Positions 16,301 through 22,320 of a DNA stretch of 23,487 bases are shown piece by piece. Each line of letters begins with the position of its first letter. Positions within the stretch are counted from its first letter, which is position 1. Under the pieces are notes generated by a model. That model searched no databases and was not told where the DNA came from. It saw only the letters and a list, made by a program, of their open reading frames with translations. Origin of the DNA: Oscillospiraceae bacterium (GTDB lineage Bacteria > Bacillota > Clostridia > Oscillospirales > Oscillospiraceae); contig JAQWCP010000005.1 in assembly GCA_028705905.1 (NCBI GenBank), positions 1 to 23,487 on the forward strand. The letters run 5' to 3'. The position numbers and the translations under genes were made by a program.

Positions 16301-19047
16301 AAGCCGTTCTCAAGATGATGATAGATCACAACCTGATACCGCAGGGGCAAGGCTTCCTGCTCGCTTAAAAAGTTGTTTTCATTGATGAGCTGGGCAAGCC
16401 TGCGCTGCACCTTTGTCCACGGCAGCTCTATTTCCAAATCGGTGCCAGTTACGGTGATAAACAGGCTTTTGGTGGCCGTGCCGCCATATTCGCGGGAGAG
16501 CCATGTGGCGGTGTCCTTCTCACGCGCATGGTTGGCCATGTATTCGGCTACGCGCTGCTTGCTGGCAGCATCGCCGTTCCACGCTTGGAGTGCGGTGTCA
16601 ATATCCTCTTGGGTAATTTCGGTGCGAGGTGTGGGAATGGGCGGTGGTGTTTTTTCCTGTTCCGGTTCTTTTTGTTCCGGCTTTGGAAAACCATATCGGG
16701 GCAAGGGGGTGGGCAGGCCGCCAATATCGGCATGCTGGCTCTGCAATTCCTCATATTTTGCGTGCTCCTGCGGTGTAAAATAGCGGTCTTTGCGGATAAG
16801 CTCGGCAATGCGCTTGGCAACGGTGCTCCACGGCATTTGCACCTTGACACATTCCGGCTTTTTCAGTTCAATGCCCTTGCCGTCATGGTTTTCAAAGCTG
16901 TGAAAGGAACCGGGGAGCGCACCATTATGACCGCCCCACCCGTATTCCTCTTTCAGAAACTTTATCTGCTCCTGCGGTGTGTGCTTTTCCGAAAAATAGC
17001 TGTAAATGCGCCCCTTGCTGCCCTCAACATTGCTGCCATAGGTCAGTGCAGCGTTGATTTCGTCCTCGGTGATAAACCTGTCCACCTGTGGAAGCTCAGA
17101 TAATTCAAGCCACGGTAGCGCCTGCTCTTGCAAACCGGTCAAGATTGCATCCGCATGACGGTTGCGGAAACGAAGTAGATTTTTGTCTGCGTGGTAGGCC
17201 TCCAAAAAATGTGCGTATTCCGCTGTGATGGCAGAAAGATACTCAGGGTGGGATAATCCTTCGGCAAGTCCTGCCGTTTCATCCGAAAACCCGCCCCCAC
17301 GAAAGTCCTCCATTGTGGAAAGATACCCCTGCTCAATGGCTGCCTCAGAAAAATCATGGCGCAGATACCAAAGTGATTGTGCGAGTTGGCGGCGAGAATA
17401 GCCGTCCGCTTCGGCAAGCTCTACATTGCCAGCAAACTGTCCCTGCTCCAGCAGCTCCCCGATTCGAGTTGCAGCGTCCTCCCACGGAATAATCTGCGCG
17501 CTGTTCACATACTGCGCAGAGCGTCCACGGGCAAGATGGATACCATCCTCGGCGTACCATGCGGCTAACTCCCCGGAATCGGTCTTAAAACCGCCGCCGC
17601 CAACATATTCTTGGCTGAGAAATGTCGCAATGTCTGCTATTGGCTTTTGCTTCATATATTCCACGGCAACACGCTGGCGGCTATTTTCGTTGTTTCCACC
17701 AAGCCGCAGCACATGGTCAATGTCGCCTTGCGGAAAAGAAAAAGCGAAGGGCGTATAAGCTACGCTCTCCGCTTGCTCTATAAAGGATATTTGTTCGCCC
17801 TCTGTTGGGAACATGGTCATTTGTGTGGGAACGCTGTCAGTCACCCAAGGCAGAGGACTTTCATCCTCAATTAGCTGCACCACGGGCACTCCTTCCACCG
17901 ACCAATCGTCTGTCACCGTTGGCTCGGACTCTTGGGGTGTCAGTTGAAAATCAATTCCGAGAGTATCATTTCCTCCGCCTGCGCCTTGCAGCTGTTCATC
18001 AGCCCTGTCCACTTCATCGGATCGGCTGCTTTCAGGCTCTCTGTCACGCCTGCCGCTTTCGCCAGCTTCGGCATCAGCAGCTCCAAGCGGCTCTGCGCCG
18101 TCTGCTCGATTTCCAGCAGGTGGGGATACAGTGTTTCCGATATAATCATCCTGTTCCACAAAATCGGGCGGTGCTCCTGAAGGTAGCTCCTGCGCATCCT
18201 CCCGTACTTGCCAAGGCTCGTTGACGGCTGCTCTGTCAGGCTCAGGTCGGGAATCAGATAATCCCCGTTCTTGGTGTAGGTCAGTTCCATGTGTCATACT
18301 CCTCTCATAATTTCTGATGGTGACTTCAATTTGTCTAAGCACCTGCTGATTGATGGTGCTGACCGCCGTTCCAAGGGCGGCAACGGTCTGCGGTGTGTTA
18401 AAGTCAAAAACGCTTAAAAAGTCCTCGTGCTCGAAGTGTTCCTCCGGTGCAAGACCACATCGGGACATGAGTGCATAGGTGATGCTGACCGTTGCAGCGC
18501 TGCGAAACTGCACTCCGATATTGAAATCATCATACTCCTCAAGGAAAGAATCTTCAACGATGTCAAAAATGTCGCGCTGGTGGTCGTTCCAGTATTCGTC
18601 GGCAAGCTGTGCAGCAACCATCTCAATGCTGTCTGCAAGGTTGTTGCCCTTAATGTCATAGCTTTGCTCCAGCATGGCACTTACAGCGTCGGTGTGCTCC
18701 GGTTGGAGCGTCCAAAGGTTCACATTGCGGGATTTTTTGGGCAGAGTGCCTGTGTCTGCAACATCGAACACATATTTAAGCCTTGGCTTGTCGCCGGTGT
18801 TGTCGATGAGGGCAATACCCTTTGAGCCACGGCGCACATACCGCCCCATGCGGTCATTCCAGAAGTCGTACTCTGCGCAGGCGGTAGCCTCAGGGCGCTG
18901 GGCATAAATCATCAGCTGCTCATGGTAGGGGTATTTATACAGCCGTGCGGCGGTCTGCAAAAACTCCATCCAGCTGCGGTGACTTCCGGTAAGCTGTGTG
19001 GCGGCATGGTCTGCCATCTGAGAATATGCTTGTACTTTTGTGGGCAT
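10300..19047 (-). CDS. Giant polyvalent protein: ArdC-like, YodL-like, N6-methylase and SNF2-like helicase
   Basis: A 2,915-residue protein of the large polyvalent type found on conjugative elements. In order: ArdC-like N-terminus (about 1-110, YPYHEQLMIYAQRPEATAC); disordered acidic linker (250-410); three divergent repeats of about 100 residues (437-545, 659-770, 811-900); YodL-like part (903-985); DNA N6-methylase (1275-1550), with the SAM-binding ILEPAMGVGNFFG near 1387 and GNVPFG near 1451 in place of the usual (N/D)PPY; long middle part; helicase (2045-2640) with Walker A HEVGAGKT, DEAH, ATGTPVSN and SGRIIRQGN; helical C-terminus ending in RPSVLDKL plus a basic tail. It probably methylates, unwinds or protects incoming DNA in the recipient; that role is inferred from the family. 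Start: ATG at 19047 after a strong AGAAGGAGGT and a hairpin. Codons 253-369 also encode a TnpV-like ORF in another frame. Confidence 0.93.
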   Translation of the reverse strand: MPTKVQAYSQMADHAATQLTGSHRSWMEFLQTAARLYKYPYHEQLMIYAQRPEATACAEYDFWNDRMGRYVRRGSKGIALIDNTGDKPRLKYVFDVADTGTLPKKSRNVNLWTLQPEHTDAVSAMLEQSYDIKGNNLADSIEMVAAQLADEYWNDHQRDIFDIVEDSFLEEYDDFNIGVQFRSAATVSITYALMSRCGLAPEEHFEHEDFLSVFDFNTPQTVAALGTAVSTINQQVLRQIEVTIRNYERSMTHGTDLHQERGLSDSRPEPDRAAVNEPWQVREDAQELPSGAPPDFVEQDDYIGNTVSPPAGNRADGAEPLGAADAEAGESGRRDREPESSRSDEVDRADEQLQGAGGGNDTLGIDFQLTPQESEPTVTDDWSVEGVPVVQLIEDESPLPWVTDSVPTQMTMFPTEGEQISFIEQAESVAYTPFAFSFPQGDIDHVLRLGGNNENSRQRVAVEYMKQKPIADIATFLSQEYVGGGGFKTDSGELAAWYAEDGIHLARGRSAQYVNSAQIIPWEDAATRIGELLEQGQFAGNVELAEADGYSRRQLAQSLWYLRHDFSEAAIEQGYLSTMEDFRGGGFSDETAGLAEGLSHPEYLSAITAEYAHFLEAYHADKNLLRFRNRHADAILTGLQEQALPWLELSELPQVDRFITEDEINAALTYGSNVEGSKGRIYSYFSEKHTPQEQIKFLKEEYGWGGHNGALPGSFHSFENHDGKGIELKKPECVKVQMPWSTVAKRIAELIRKDRYFTPQEHAKYEELQSQHADIGGLPTPLPRYGFPKPEQKEPEQEKTPPPIPTPRTEITQEDIDTALQAWNGDAASKQRVAEYMANHAREKDTATWLSREYGGTATKSLFITVTGTDLEIELPWTKVQRRLAQLINENNFLSEQEALPLRYQVVIYHHLENGFDEKLEYRALQEAEKVAQGYVDGTLEADGFAYDGAAIYDLQDKKYLRIFGDYPDDAATQLWQETTPIKTAAGLDLTDADLQDILTGDGGLLDYLEKDKIGGWLRDGDDNVAIAQRMGDAYAGTAETMTLLSGETADYFASANGLAINIHDKFSTHLSFGWNEIAPVLRAMYEQERDGFSHEPTTQQPELPSLAQEAADYEAERMAYRQKVLTSLTPEQQRIVEAMELGGFPFRPTEQTPIYFGDYADYPTVFDTWDEASQFIDSAELKDIPGLRDRVQAVLHPEPPFPYSVGDTVYLEDGKPFLVTEVRDSSIQLRDPTLRYPIFRAESTESFERLMERYPQPEQTAPDIQPPVENFRITEDALGVGGAKAKFRMNMDAINLLKELEFDGRQATPDEQEVLSRYVGWGGLADAFDENKAAWANEFGELYATLSPEEYAAARASTLNAHYTSPTVIRAIYEAVGNMGFQTGNILEPAMGVGNFFGCMPEEMSASKLYGVELDSITGRIAKQLYPNADITVAGFETTDRRDFFDLAIGNVPFGQYSVNDRAYNKLGFSIHDYFFAKTLDQVRSGGVIAFVTSRYTMDKQSPEVRKYIARRAELLGAIRLPNNAFKANAGTEVVSDIIFLQKRDRPIEIDADWLHLGENKDGFAINSYFVEHPEMVLGEQTSESTQYGRQDFTVAPIEGISLADQLHEAVQHIGGQYAEAELPDLGDGEAIDTSIPADPNVKNYSYTVVDGSVYYRENSRMVRPNLNATAIERVKGMVGLRDCVHTLINQQMDGFISDAAIRRTQVELNDLYDGFTEKYGLINSRGNALAFADDSSYYLLCSLEVLDEDNNLARKADMFTKRTIKPHEVVTAVDTASEALALSISERAKVDMPYMSQLTGKDESTLFNELKGVIFLNPMHGYADSREEKYVTADEYLSGNVRQKLDWAERSAKQFPDDYTVNVEALRAAQPKDLDASEIEVRLVATWIGKEYIQEFMEELLEPPFYQRRSIQVGFAEFTGEWNITGKNLAGYNNIAAYITYGTDRANAYRILEDTLNLRDIRIYDTVHDPDGKERRVLNSKETTLAQQKQQAIKDAFQDWIWKDPDRRRELTTKYNELFNSTRPREYDGQHIVFSGINPEIRLREHQLNAVAHILYGGNTLLAHEVGAGKTFEMIAAAMESKRLGLCQKPLFAVPNHLTEQWASEFLRLYPSANILVATKKDFESRNRKKFCARIATGDYDAVILGHSQFERIPVSRERQERLLQEQIWEIEDGLTELKNSHAERFTIKQLERTKKSLETRLEKLNASDRKDDVVTFEQLGVDRLYVDEAHSFKNLFLYTKMRNVAGLSTSDAQKSSDMLLKCRYIDEITDSRGVVFATGTPVSNSMTELFTMQRYLQHDTIKRQGLAHFDSWASTFGETQTAIELAPEGTGYRARTRFAKFFNLPELMTLFKEVADIKTADQLNLPTPTPVYHNEVAEPTALQQEMVQQLSERAAAVHSGSVDASIDNMLKITSDGRKLGLDQRVINPDLPDGPSSKVNKCVGNIVQIWQEGQQEKLTQLVFCDLSTPKGSAAKKVAKAAAGNLDSPELHALEQLTEDATPEPPFSVYDDIREKLVAQGIPREQIAFIHEANTEVRKKELFAKVRSGQVRVLMGSTFKMGAGMNVQDRLVALHDLDCPWRPGDLEQRSGRIIRQGNKNKEVHIFRYVTEGTFDSYLWQTVENKQKFISQIMTSKSPVRSCEDIDETALSYAEIKALCAGDDRIREKMDLDVDVARLRLMKSSHQSQQYRLEDNLLRFFPEQIEQSKGFISGFEADMATLAAHPHPLDGFAGMEVKGDVLTDKDNAGAAILEACKDAKGLEPVAIGSYRGFAMSLTVEDFGKDFILTLKGQMSHRVTLGRDAKGNLVRIDNALNAMTERRQAVADKLANLYAQMESAKGERGKPFPQEDELKQKSVRLAELNAELNIDDKTPIERMAETDIAKSARPSVLDKLKAPCVHGTPDKTHKKDLEVR
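17940..18290 (-). CDS. tnpV: TnpV-family protein nested in another frame of the giant gene
   Basis: A complete 116-residue ORF in the +1 frame relative to the surrounding 2,915-codon gene. It reads MELTYTKNGDYLIPDLSL, then GKYGRMRRSYLQEHRPILWN, a helical middle (LLEIEQTAQSRLELLMPKL) and MKWTGLMN ... AQAEEMILSEL, which I recognise as the TnpV transposon-protein pattern over its full length. The ATG at 18290 is preceded by AGGAG at 8-nt spacing. The same DNA in the main frame encodes the low-complexity, Pro/Glu/Asp/Arg-rich linker of the giant protein. Such linkers of this composition also recur in related proteins, so both frames may be conserved. TnpV function is unknown to me. Whether it is translated here is not shown; the intact length and ribosome-binding site argue for it. 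Confidence 0.65.
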   Translation of the reverse strand: MELTYTKNGDYLIPDLSLTEQPSTSLGKYGRMRRSYLQEHRPILWNRMIISETLYPHLLEIEQTAQSRLELLMPKLAKAAGVTESLKAADPMKWTGLMNSCKAQAEEMILSELIFN

Positions 19048-19070
19048 GGGTTACCTCCTTCTAATAGAAT

Positions 19071-19098
19071 TAGCCGACTGGAAAAAACCAGTCGGCTA
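19071..19098 (-). promoter_or_regulatory. Hairpin just upstream of the giant gene's ribosome-binding site
   Basis: A perfect 11-bp stem TAGCCGACTGG/CCAGTCGGCTA with a loop of six A (T on the transcript strand) lies between the TTRAP-like stop at 19120 and the AGGAGGT before 19047. It has no T-run after the stem, so it is a poor terminator. It may adjust mRNA stability or expression of the giant gene. Confidence 0.75.
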
Positions 19099-19119
19099 TT
19101 GTGGTCATTTTCGTCTTAT

Positions 19120-19335
19120 TCACTCAAAATCGGGGAACAGCTCCAAGAGTACATATTCTTCGTCTGTTATCGCTTGCAGCTTGTCAAGCGCCGAATTGGT
19201 CAGTGCTAAAAGCTCCGTTTCATCCTCGGCAAGAAAGCCGCGCATTTCGGCAAGCTCTCTCAACAGGCCCTCACGGGTGCCGGTGGAATTGTAAATGCTC
19301 ATTAGATTAAGCTCATCGTGGGTAAAATTGTTCAT
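19120..19335 (-). CDS. Transposon-transfer assisting (TTRAP-type) small protein
   Basis: A 71-residue acidic protein starting MNNFTHDELNLMSIYN and continuing TREGLLRELAEMRGFL, then DEYVLLELFPDFE-like acidic end (ITDEEYVLLELFPDFE). This is the pattern of the family annotated as putative transposon-transfer assisting protein; its mechanism is unknown. I choose the ATG at 19335 because it follows GGAG by about 9 nt and comes one base after the LPD28 stop; an in-frame ATG at 19356 would overlap that gene. The junction sequence ATGGAGCTATGATATG is almost the same as that before mobC. It is followed by a hairpin and then the giant gene. Confidence 0.85.
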   Translation of the reverse strand: MNNFTHDELNLMSIYNSTGTREGLLRELAEMRGFLAEDETELLALTNSALDKLQAITDEEYVLLELFPDFE

Positions 19336-19336
19336 A

Positions 19337-20191
19337 TCATAGCTCCATTTCTGCACCCTTTCCGGGTGCCTTTTTATTTTGCTGTGTTGGCTTTGCCTTT
19401 AGCTGCTCGATGACAGATTTACGCGCCTGCGAGGGTGCTTCTCTGGTATGATTCCGCTGTGCCTCCTTGTCGCAGCAATAAAGGTAGAAGTTATAATCGC
19501 CGCGTGTGGGATTACAGCGAAGATAATATTGGTGGTTTGGCGTTTCAATCTGAAAGCCATAGGCAGGCAGGGAGGTGACAAGCTTTGCCTTGTCCTCACG
19601 AATGCTGCAAAAGCCACTCATGCTTTGCAAATTGTTAAGCGGTCCAAAATCCTGCCGCAGCCAGTTTACAACAGCGTCCAGCTCCAACTTGAAGGGCTGC
19701 TTGTTTAGCCCATCCTGATGGGACCACCAGGTTGTCCAAAACTCCTTTCCGCTTCCAAAATCACCACGGAGATGTCCTATCACCCCACGCTCGGCATCCT
19801 TGCTCTCATCGGAATAGAGCCAGTCTGTCTTGTCGGCAGCAATGGGCGAAATCTCAAAAACAGTCCTGTCCACGGCTGGGTGCTGCTCCATATACTCAGC
19901 AGCTGAAATATAACCATTGCCAAGAAAGCTCATAGCATCAGTATCAAAATCCAAATGACCGCTGGGGTCGAGCTGAATTGGCGCGTTGGTCAAAATTGTG
20001 CCGAAATGGTTGACCACGATACCGTAGCCAAGCTGACAGGGTTCGCCCCAATCATCATCGGTATGGCGTATCTCGTAGCGATGTAGTCCCTCCGGCACGG
20101 TGTCGCGCTGCACACGGGAATCGGTAAACAGGACGATTTTCCCCTGAAACTCAATTTCCTCAAAGCGTTCATTCATAGCATCCACGGGCAT
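19337..20191 (-). CDS. LPD28-containing polyvalent-type protein
   Basis: A 284-residue soluble protein. The first 75 residues (MNERFEEIEFQGKIVLFTDSR after a short leader, then GLHRYEIRHTDDDWGEPCQL) match the large-polyvalent-associated domain 28 as I recall it. The following region (YISAAEYMEQHP) and residues about 145-240 are unassigned. The end is basic, with RKSVIEQLKAKP and a terminal GAEMEL, part of the tail motif seen in four proteins here. The ATG at 20191 is 3 nt after the ArdC-like stop and about 9 nt after GGGAG, so the genes are coupled. LPD proteins are thought to act on or protect transferred DNA; the specific role of this one is not known. Confidence 0.85.
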   Translation of the reverse strand: MPVDAMNERFEEIEFQGKIVLFTDSRVQRDTVPEGLHRYEIRHTDDDWGEPCQLGYGIVVNHFGTILTNAPIQLDPSGHLDFDTDAMSFLGNGYISAAEYMEQHPAVDRTVFEISPIAADKTDWLYSDESKDAERGVIGHLRGDFGSGKEFWTTWWSHQDGLNKQPFKLELDAVVNWLRQDFGPLNNLQSMSGFCSIREDKAKLVTSLPAYGFQIETPNHQYYLRCNPTRGDYNFYLYCCDKEAQRNHTREAPSQARKSVIEQLKAKPTQQNKKAPGKGAEMEL

Positions 20192-20194
20192 GGC

Positions 20195-22135
20195 TTACAA
20201 CTCCCTTTCTGCACTCTTTTTCAGTGCTGTTTTTGACCGTTCCGGCTGGGCGGGCTGACTTCTAAGCTGCTCCAGCACGGAGGGTTTTTTCTCTGTGCGC
20301 TCCCGGTGGGAGGCAGCGGCTAAGTCCATGAGAGAAATGGGCTGGCCGGATTTTGCCTGCTGCTCCAGCTCTGCCACGGTAGGCTGCTTGGGACCGTTGT
20401 TGATAATGCCGTCAATCATGCCGTAATCATCCTCCATCGCCATTTCAGCGTTTTTGAGGTGATTTTCCGGCTGTCGAAAGCTGGGCAGCTGGGCGAAATC
20501 GTAGCTGTCAACATAGTGGTATGATACCTGACCATTCTGCTTTAGGGCAACGATGTCGCTGACGGACAGGCTGTGGCCACGAAAATCCTCTGGACGGTCA
20601 ACATTAAATCGCTCAAACAGCCCCTCCAGCCTGTCCCGCGTACCCTCGAATTTTGTAAAGCTGTCGGTATAGACCAGCTCATAATTGTCATGCTCCACGG
20701 TAAGCCCGGCCGCTGTAATTGCTGCAAGCGATTCAAAGCGCAAATCTCTTGTATCCTCGGAGCGTTTGAGCTGATAGATGGCAAAGGCATCGGCAGGATT
20801 GTTGAGGAAGCTGTTTTCCAGCTCCTGATCTGTCAGCTCATGTCCGGCTGCCAGCTCCAAATATTCCCGGCTTTGCTCCCAATCACCACGGCTGATGCCG
20901 AACATTCCGTCAAAGGCTTGCAGTTCCTCCGTATCGAATGCCATTGCTTCGGTGTTGTCCTCATAGAGCAAATATACGGCACTATCCTGCTCAAACAGGC
21001 TGATTGCACGCTGCTTGGACAGGGGAAGCATATCGCCGTCGGTATAGCCGTATTCGTGCATCTGTGCAATGCTTGTAAAGGGGTCAGGAAGATAGCCGGT
21101 TTCGGGTGCCGGGATGGGTGGCGCTTCCGGGGTACTTTCTTCGAGAACAGGCGCGGCCACGGCTTCGGCGGTCTGCTCAGGCTCCGCCTTATCCAAGCCA
21201 CGCTCCTTTAGAATAGCAGCATAGCTGCGGTCAATGTCGGTAATCAGGCCGCTTGCGGTCTTGTTGATGGTTTCCAAGGATGCACGCAGCTCCGGCAGCT
21301 CCTTGCCCTTTGACCATGTGGCAATATAGCCGAAGCTGTTTTCACCGGTTTGTATGCCATAATAGGCACAGACAGCAAAGGAGATGCTCTCGGCCTCCAC
21401 CTCCTCGGTTTCCCGACTTTTGGGCTTGACAGGGACGGCAGCTGTGTCGGCTGTTTGCTCCGGCTTTCGGTTGTGGAGCTTGGAATGAGCAATTTCGTGG
21501 ACGGTGGCGCTGATGGTCTGTACCTCGCTCATGCCCTCACGGATGGCAATGCGTTGACTATCGAGTGAAAAATACCCATCCGTATCCGGCTTCATTGCTT
21601 CCATTGCAATAGGCACCGAGGCCGCGCGCCGAAGGGCTTCCATAAACACCTCGAAATTTTGCACATTGCCGGTGAGATCTGCGGCGAGCGTAGGCAGTGG
21701 CTTGCCCTCGGTCTGACTGACATCAAAGGTCGTAACCACCTTATACATAGGAATTTGCACGGTTTTTTCCTCCATCATTACCGTGCCGTCCGGGTTCAGC
21801 ATAGGCGCTTTGGTGTCCGGGTCAAGCTTTTCCTGTTCGATTTTCTTTTTGTATGGTGTGGGGGCGATGATTTTGATGCCGCGCTCGCCTTTTTTTACAG
21901 TGCGCTCAAACTGGTCACGCCACTTGTTGAAACCGGCGCAGAGGGTTGCATCCGGCTTTTGCATATAGATGAGCATCTGATTATTGACGCTGTATTTGTG
22001 AAATCGGCTCATGGTGGTGAGATACTGCCGGTACTGGTCCGACTGGAACAGCTCCTGAATGCCGGTCTCAATGCTATCTGTAATTTCCTTCATTCGAGCC
22101 TTGCTTTGCTCGGCATAGCTTTGATTTTCAGCCAT
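20195..22135 (-). CDS. ArdC-like antirestriction protein with metallopeptidase, YodL and DUF4316 parts
   Basis: A 646-residue protein. Residues about 5-125 are the ArdC N-terminal ssDNA-binding type (FHKYSVNNQMLIYMQKPDA, GERGIKIIAP). Residues about 150-260 are a zincin-like metallopeptidase: HEIAH near 213-217 and a downstream E in EAESISFAV as third ligand. Then a Pro/Glu-rich linker, an LPD-like stretch, a YodL domain (about 455-565, FAIYQLKRSEDTRDLRF) and a DUF4316 motif NAEMAMEDDYGMIDGIINNG. The end (KKPSVLEQLRSQP ... REL) is the shared operon tail. ArdC proteins shield incoming single-stranded DNA from restriction; a similar role is likely here. Start: ATG at 22135 with AAAGGAG about 9 nt upstream; an in-frame ATG at 22189 lies inside the upstream terminator hairpin and is unlikely. 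Confidence 0.9.
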   Translation of the reverse strand: MAENQSYAEQSKARMKEITDSIETGIQELFQSDQYRQYLTTMSRFHKYSVNNQMLIYMQKPDATLCAGFNKWRDQFERTVKKGERGIKIIAPTPYKKKIEQEKLDPDTKAPMLNPDGTVMMEEKTVQIPMYKVVTTFDVSQTEGKPLPTLAADLTGNVQNFEVFMEALRRAASVPIAMEAMKPDTDGYFSLDSQRIAIREGMSEVQTISATVHEIAHSKLHNRKPEQTADTAAVPVKPKSRETEEVEAESISFAVCAYYGIQTGENSFGYIATWSKGKELPELRASLETINKTASGLITDIDRSYAAILKERGLDKAEPEQTAEAVAAPVLEESTPEAPPIPAPETGYLPDPFTSIAQMHEYGYTDGDMLPLSKQRAISLFEQDSAVYLLYEDNTEAMAFDTEELQAFDGMFGISRGDWEQSREYLELAAGHELTDQELENSFLNNPADAFAIYQLKRSEDTRDLRFESLAAITAAGLTVEHDNYELVYTDSFTKFEGTRDRLEGLFERFNVDRPEDFRGHSLSVSDIVALKQNGQVSYHYVDSYDFAQLPSFRQPENHLKNAEMAMEDDYGMIDGIINNGPKQPTVAELEQQAKSGQPISLMDLAAASHRERTEKKPSVLEQLRSQPAQPERSKTALKKSAEREL

Positions 22136-22163
22136 AAATATACTCTCCTTTACGATAAAAATG

Positions 22164-22203
22164 CGCCCCTGCACAGGAGATTCAATCATCCTGAACAGGG
22201 GCG
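22164..22203 (-). terminator. Terminator or attenuator before the ArdC-like gene
   Basis: On the minus strand CGCCCCTG, a second paired segment CAGGA/TCCTG, and CAGGGGCG form a stem followed by ATTTTTAT. It stands 28 nt upstream of the ArdC-like ATG and directly after the structured segment 22207-22316, so it may work as an attenuator rather than a simple operon end. Confidence 0.75.
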
Positions 22204-22206
22204 TAA

Positions 22207-22316
22207 TAGAAAAAGTAACTGCGTTTTTGGCGTCTTAGATAGTAACACCCTCGCCGCTGCAAATCAGCTCTCGGAAAGCCTTATGGCACAAGGCTTTTTG
22301 AGGGCTACTTTTTCTA
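22207..22316 (-). ncRNA. Candidate structured RNA leader
   Basis: The 110 nt between the Cys-rich VLP stop and the terminator can fold as nested stems on the minus strand: an 11-bp outer stem TAGAAAAAGTA/TACTTTTTCTA (22316-22306 with 22217-22207), a CCCTC/GAGGG stem (22304-22300 with 22252-22248), an 8-bp hairpin AAAGCCTT/AAGGCTTT (22297-22290 with 22282-22275) and a small GCTG/CAGC hairpin (22268-22256). I cannot match it to a named RNA family. With the terminator that follows, it could be an attenuating leader of the ArdC-like gene or a small RNA. Confidence 0.5.
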
Positions 22317-22320
22317 CGGT

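Noticed and set aside
10300..19047. The methylase-helicase as a phage-defence gene (BREX, DISARM or type I/ISP restriction)
   Set aside because: The ArdC-like and YodL-like parts, the neighbours (LPD28, TTRAP-like, DUF3848, MobC) and the lack of any nuclease or defence partner fit a conjugative-element polyvalent protein better.
19120..19335. Calling the 71-residue protein TnpW
   Set aside because: Its MNNFTHDELNLM start and acidic FPDFE end fit the transposon-transfer assisting family; TnpW proteins as I recall them look different.
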